A DNA stretch of 7,192 nt. It comes from Fidelibacterota bacterium (GTDB lineage Bacteria; Fidelibacterota; JAANXI01). The first letter of the stretch is position 1. Each line of letters starts with the position of its first letter. Positions 7,114-7,192 of this stretch are shown piece by piece. A program made the translations under genes and the position numbers. The DNA lies in NCBI GenBank assembly GCA_018263365.1, contig JAANXI010000170.1, positions 1 through 7,192 of the forward strand. Reading direction: 5' to 3'. Below the pieces are notes generated by a model. That model worked only from the letters and a program-made list of their open reading frames with translations. It did not search any database and was not told where the DNA came from.

Positions 7114-7192
7114 GGGTCTGTTCCTTTATTTTCATTTGATCTAATCTTGACAAGAGATTTGTCGGCGTCTACCCTTTCCCGTAGGGATCCCT
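7110..7192 (-). CDS. C-terminal tail of an unidentified upstream gene (partial)
   Basis: On the minus strand, the frame starting at base 7190 is open for 26 codons to a TGA at 7112-7110 that overlaps the aroF ATG as ATGA. The tail reads LRERVDADKSLVKI and ends NKGTDP: charged and plausible as a protein C-terminus, but with no motif I recognise. The overlap matches the aroKB/aroQ junction in the same block, which is the main reason for calling it coding. The other two frames on this strand stop earlier, within the 79 bases upstream of aroF. Neighbours in comparable clusters are often tyrA, pheA or aroC, but nothing here lets me choose. If it is not coding, these bases would be the aroF leader; I see no convincing promoter in them. 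Confidence 0.45.
   Translation of the reverse strand, partial: GSLRERVDADKSLVKIRSNENKGTDP
7121..7127 (-). promoter_or_regulatory. Ribosome binding site of aroF
   Basis: AAAGGAA on the minus strand lies 7 bases before the ATG at 7113. This spacing suits codon 1 better than the second in-frame ATG at codon 5. Confidence 0.65.

Noticed and set aside
7128..7157. Possible promoter upstream of aroF (TTGTCA, 17 bases, AATAAA on the minus strand)
   Set aside because: The -10 match is poor, and transcription would start at or inside the aroF ribosome site. The region also looks like the coding tail of an upstream gene.
1..7192. Mobile elements, CRISPR arrays, tRNA/rRNA genes, attachment sites or a novel defence system
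   Set aside because: The whole window is packed with core metabolic genes, and no repeats or RNA-like segments were seen by eye.

Overview
The whole window is a dense bacterial gene block read from the minus strand. In transcription order (right to left) it holds the tail of an unidentified gene, aroF, aroA, aroE, an aroK-aroB fusion, aroQ, and the first two thirds of ppc, which runs off the left edge. Neighbouring aro genes overlap by 4-8 bases or are 3 bases apart, so this is almost certainly one translationally coupled operon. The longest gap between genes is 57 bases (aroQ to ppc). No RNA genes, mobile elements, CRISPR arrays, long repeats or clear terminators were seen.

The five aro genes encode six of the seven enzymatic activities from phosphoenolpyruvate (PEP) and erythrose 4-phosphate to chorismate: DAHP synthase (AroF), dehydroquinate synthase (AroB half of the fusion), type II dehydroquinase (AroQ), shikimate dehydrogenase (AroE), shikimate kinase (AroK half) and EPSP synthase (AroA). 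Only chorismate synthase (aroC) is missing; it may be upstream or elsewhere. The last gene, ppc, encodes PEP carboxylase (PEP + bicarbonate to oxaloacetate). The block therefore contains three PEP-using enzymes: AroF, AroA and Ppc.

The organism is a bacterium of roughly middle GC content with good Shine-Dalgarno sites before aroF, aroKB and aroQ. The type I-beta DAHP synthase with an N-terminal regulatory domain, the AroK-AroB fusion and the gene order resemble the Thermotoga aro cluster as I remember it. The same set could occur in other deep-branching or uncultured phyla, so I do not assign a phylum.

This is mainly core metabolism and I see no new defence or mobile system. The points most worth a second look are the linkage of ppc to the aro operon, the fusion of two non-consecutive enzymes, an Asp in place of a usual Glu metal ligand in DAHP synthase, the unidentified upstream gene tail, and the ppc leader without a Shine-Dalgarno site.
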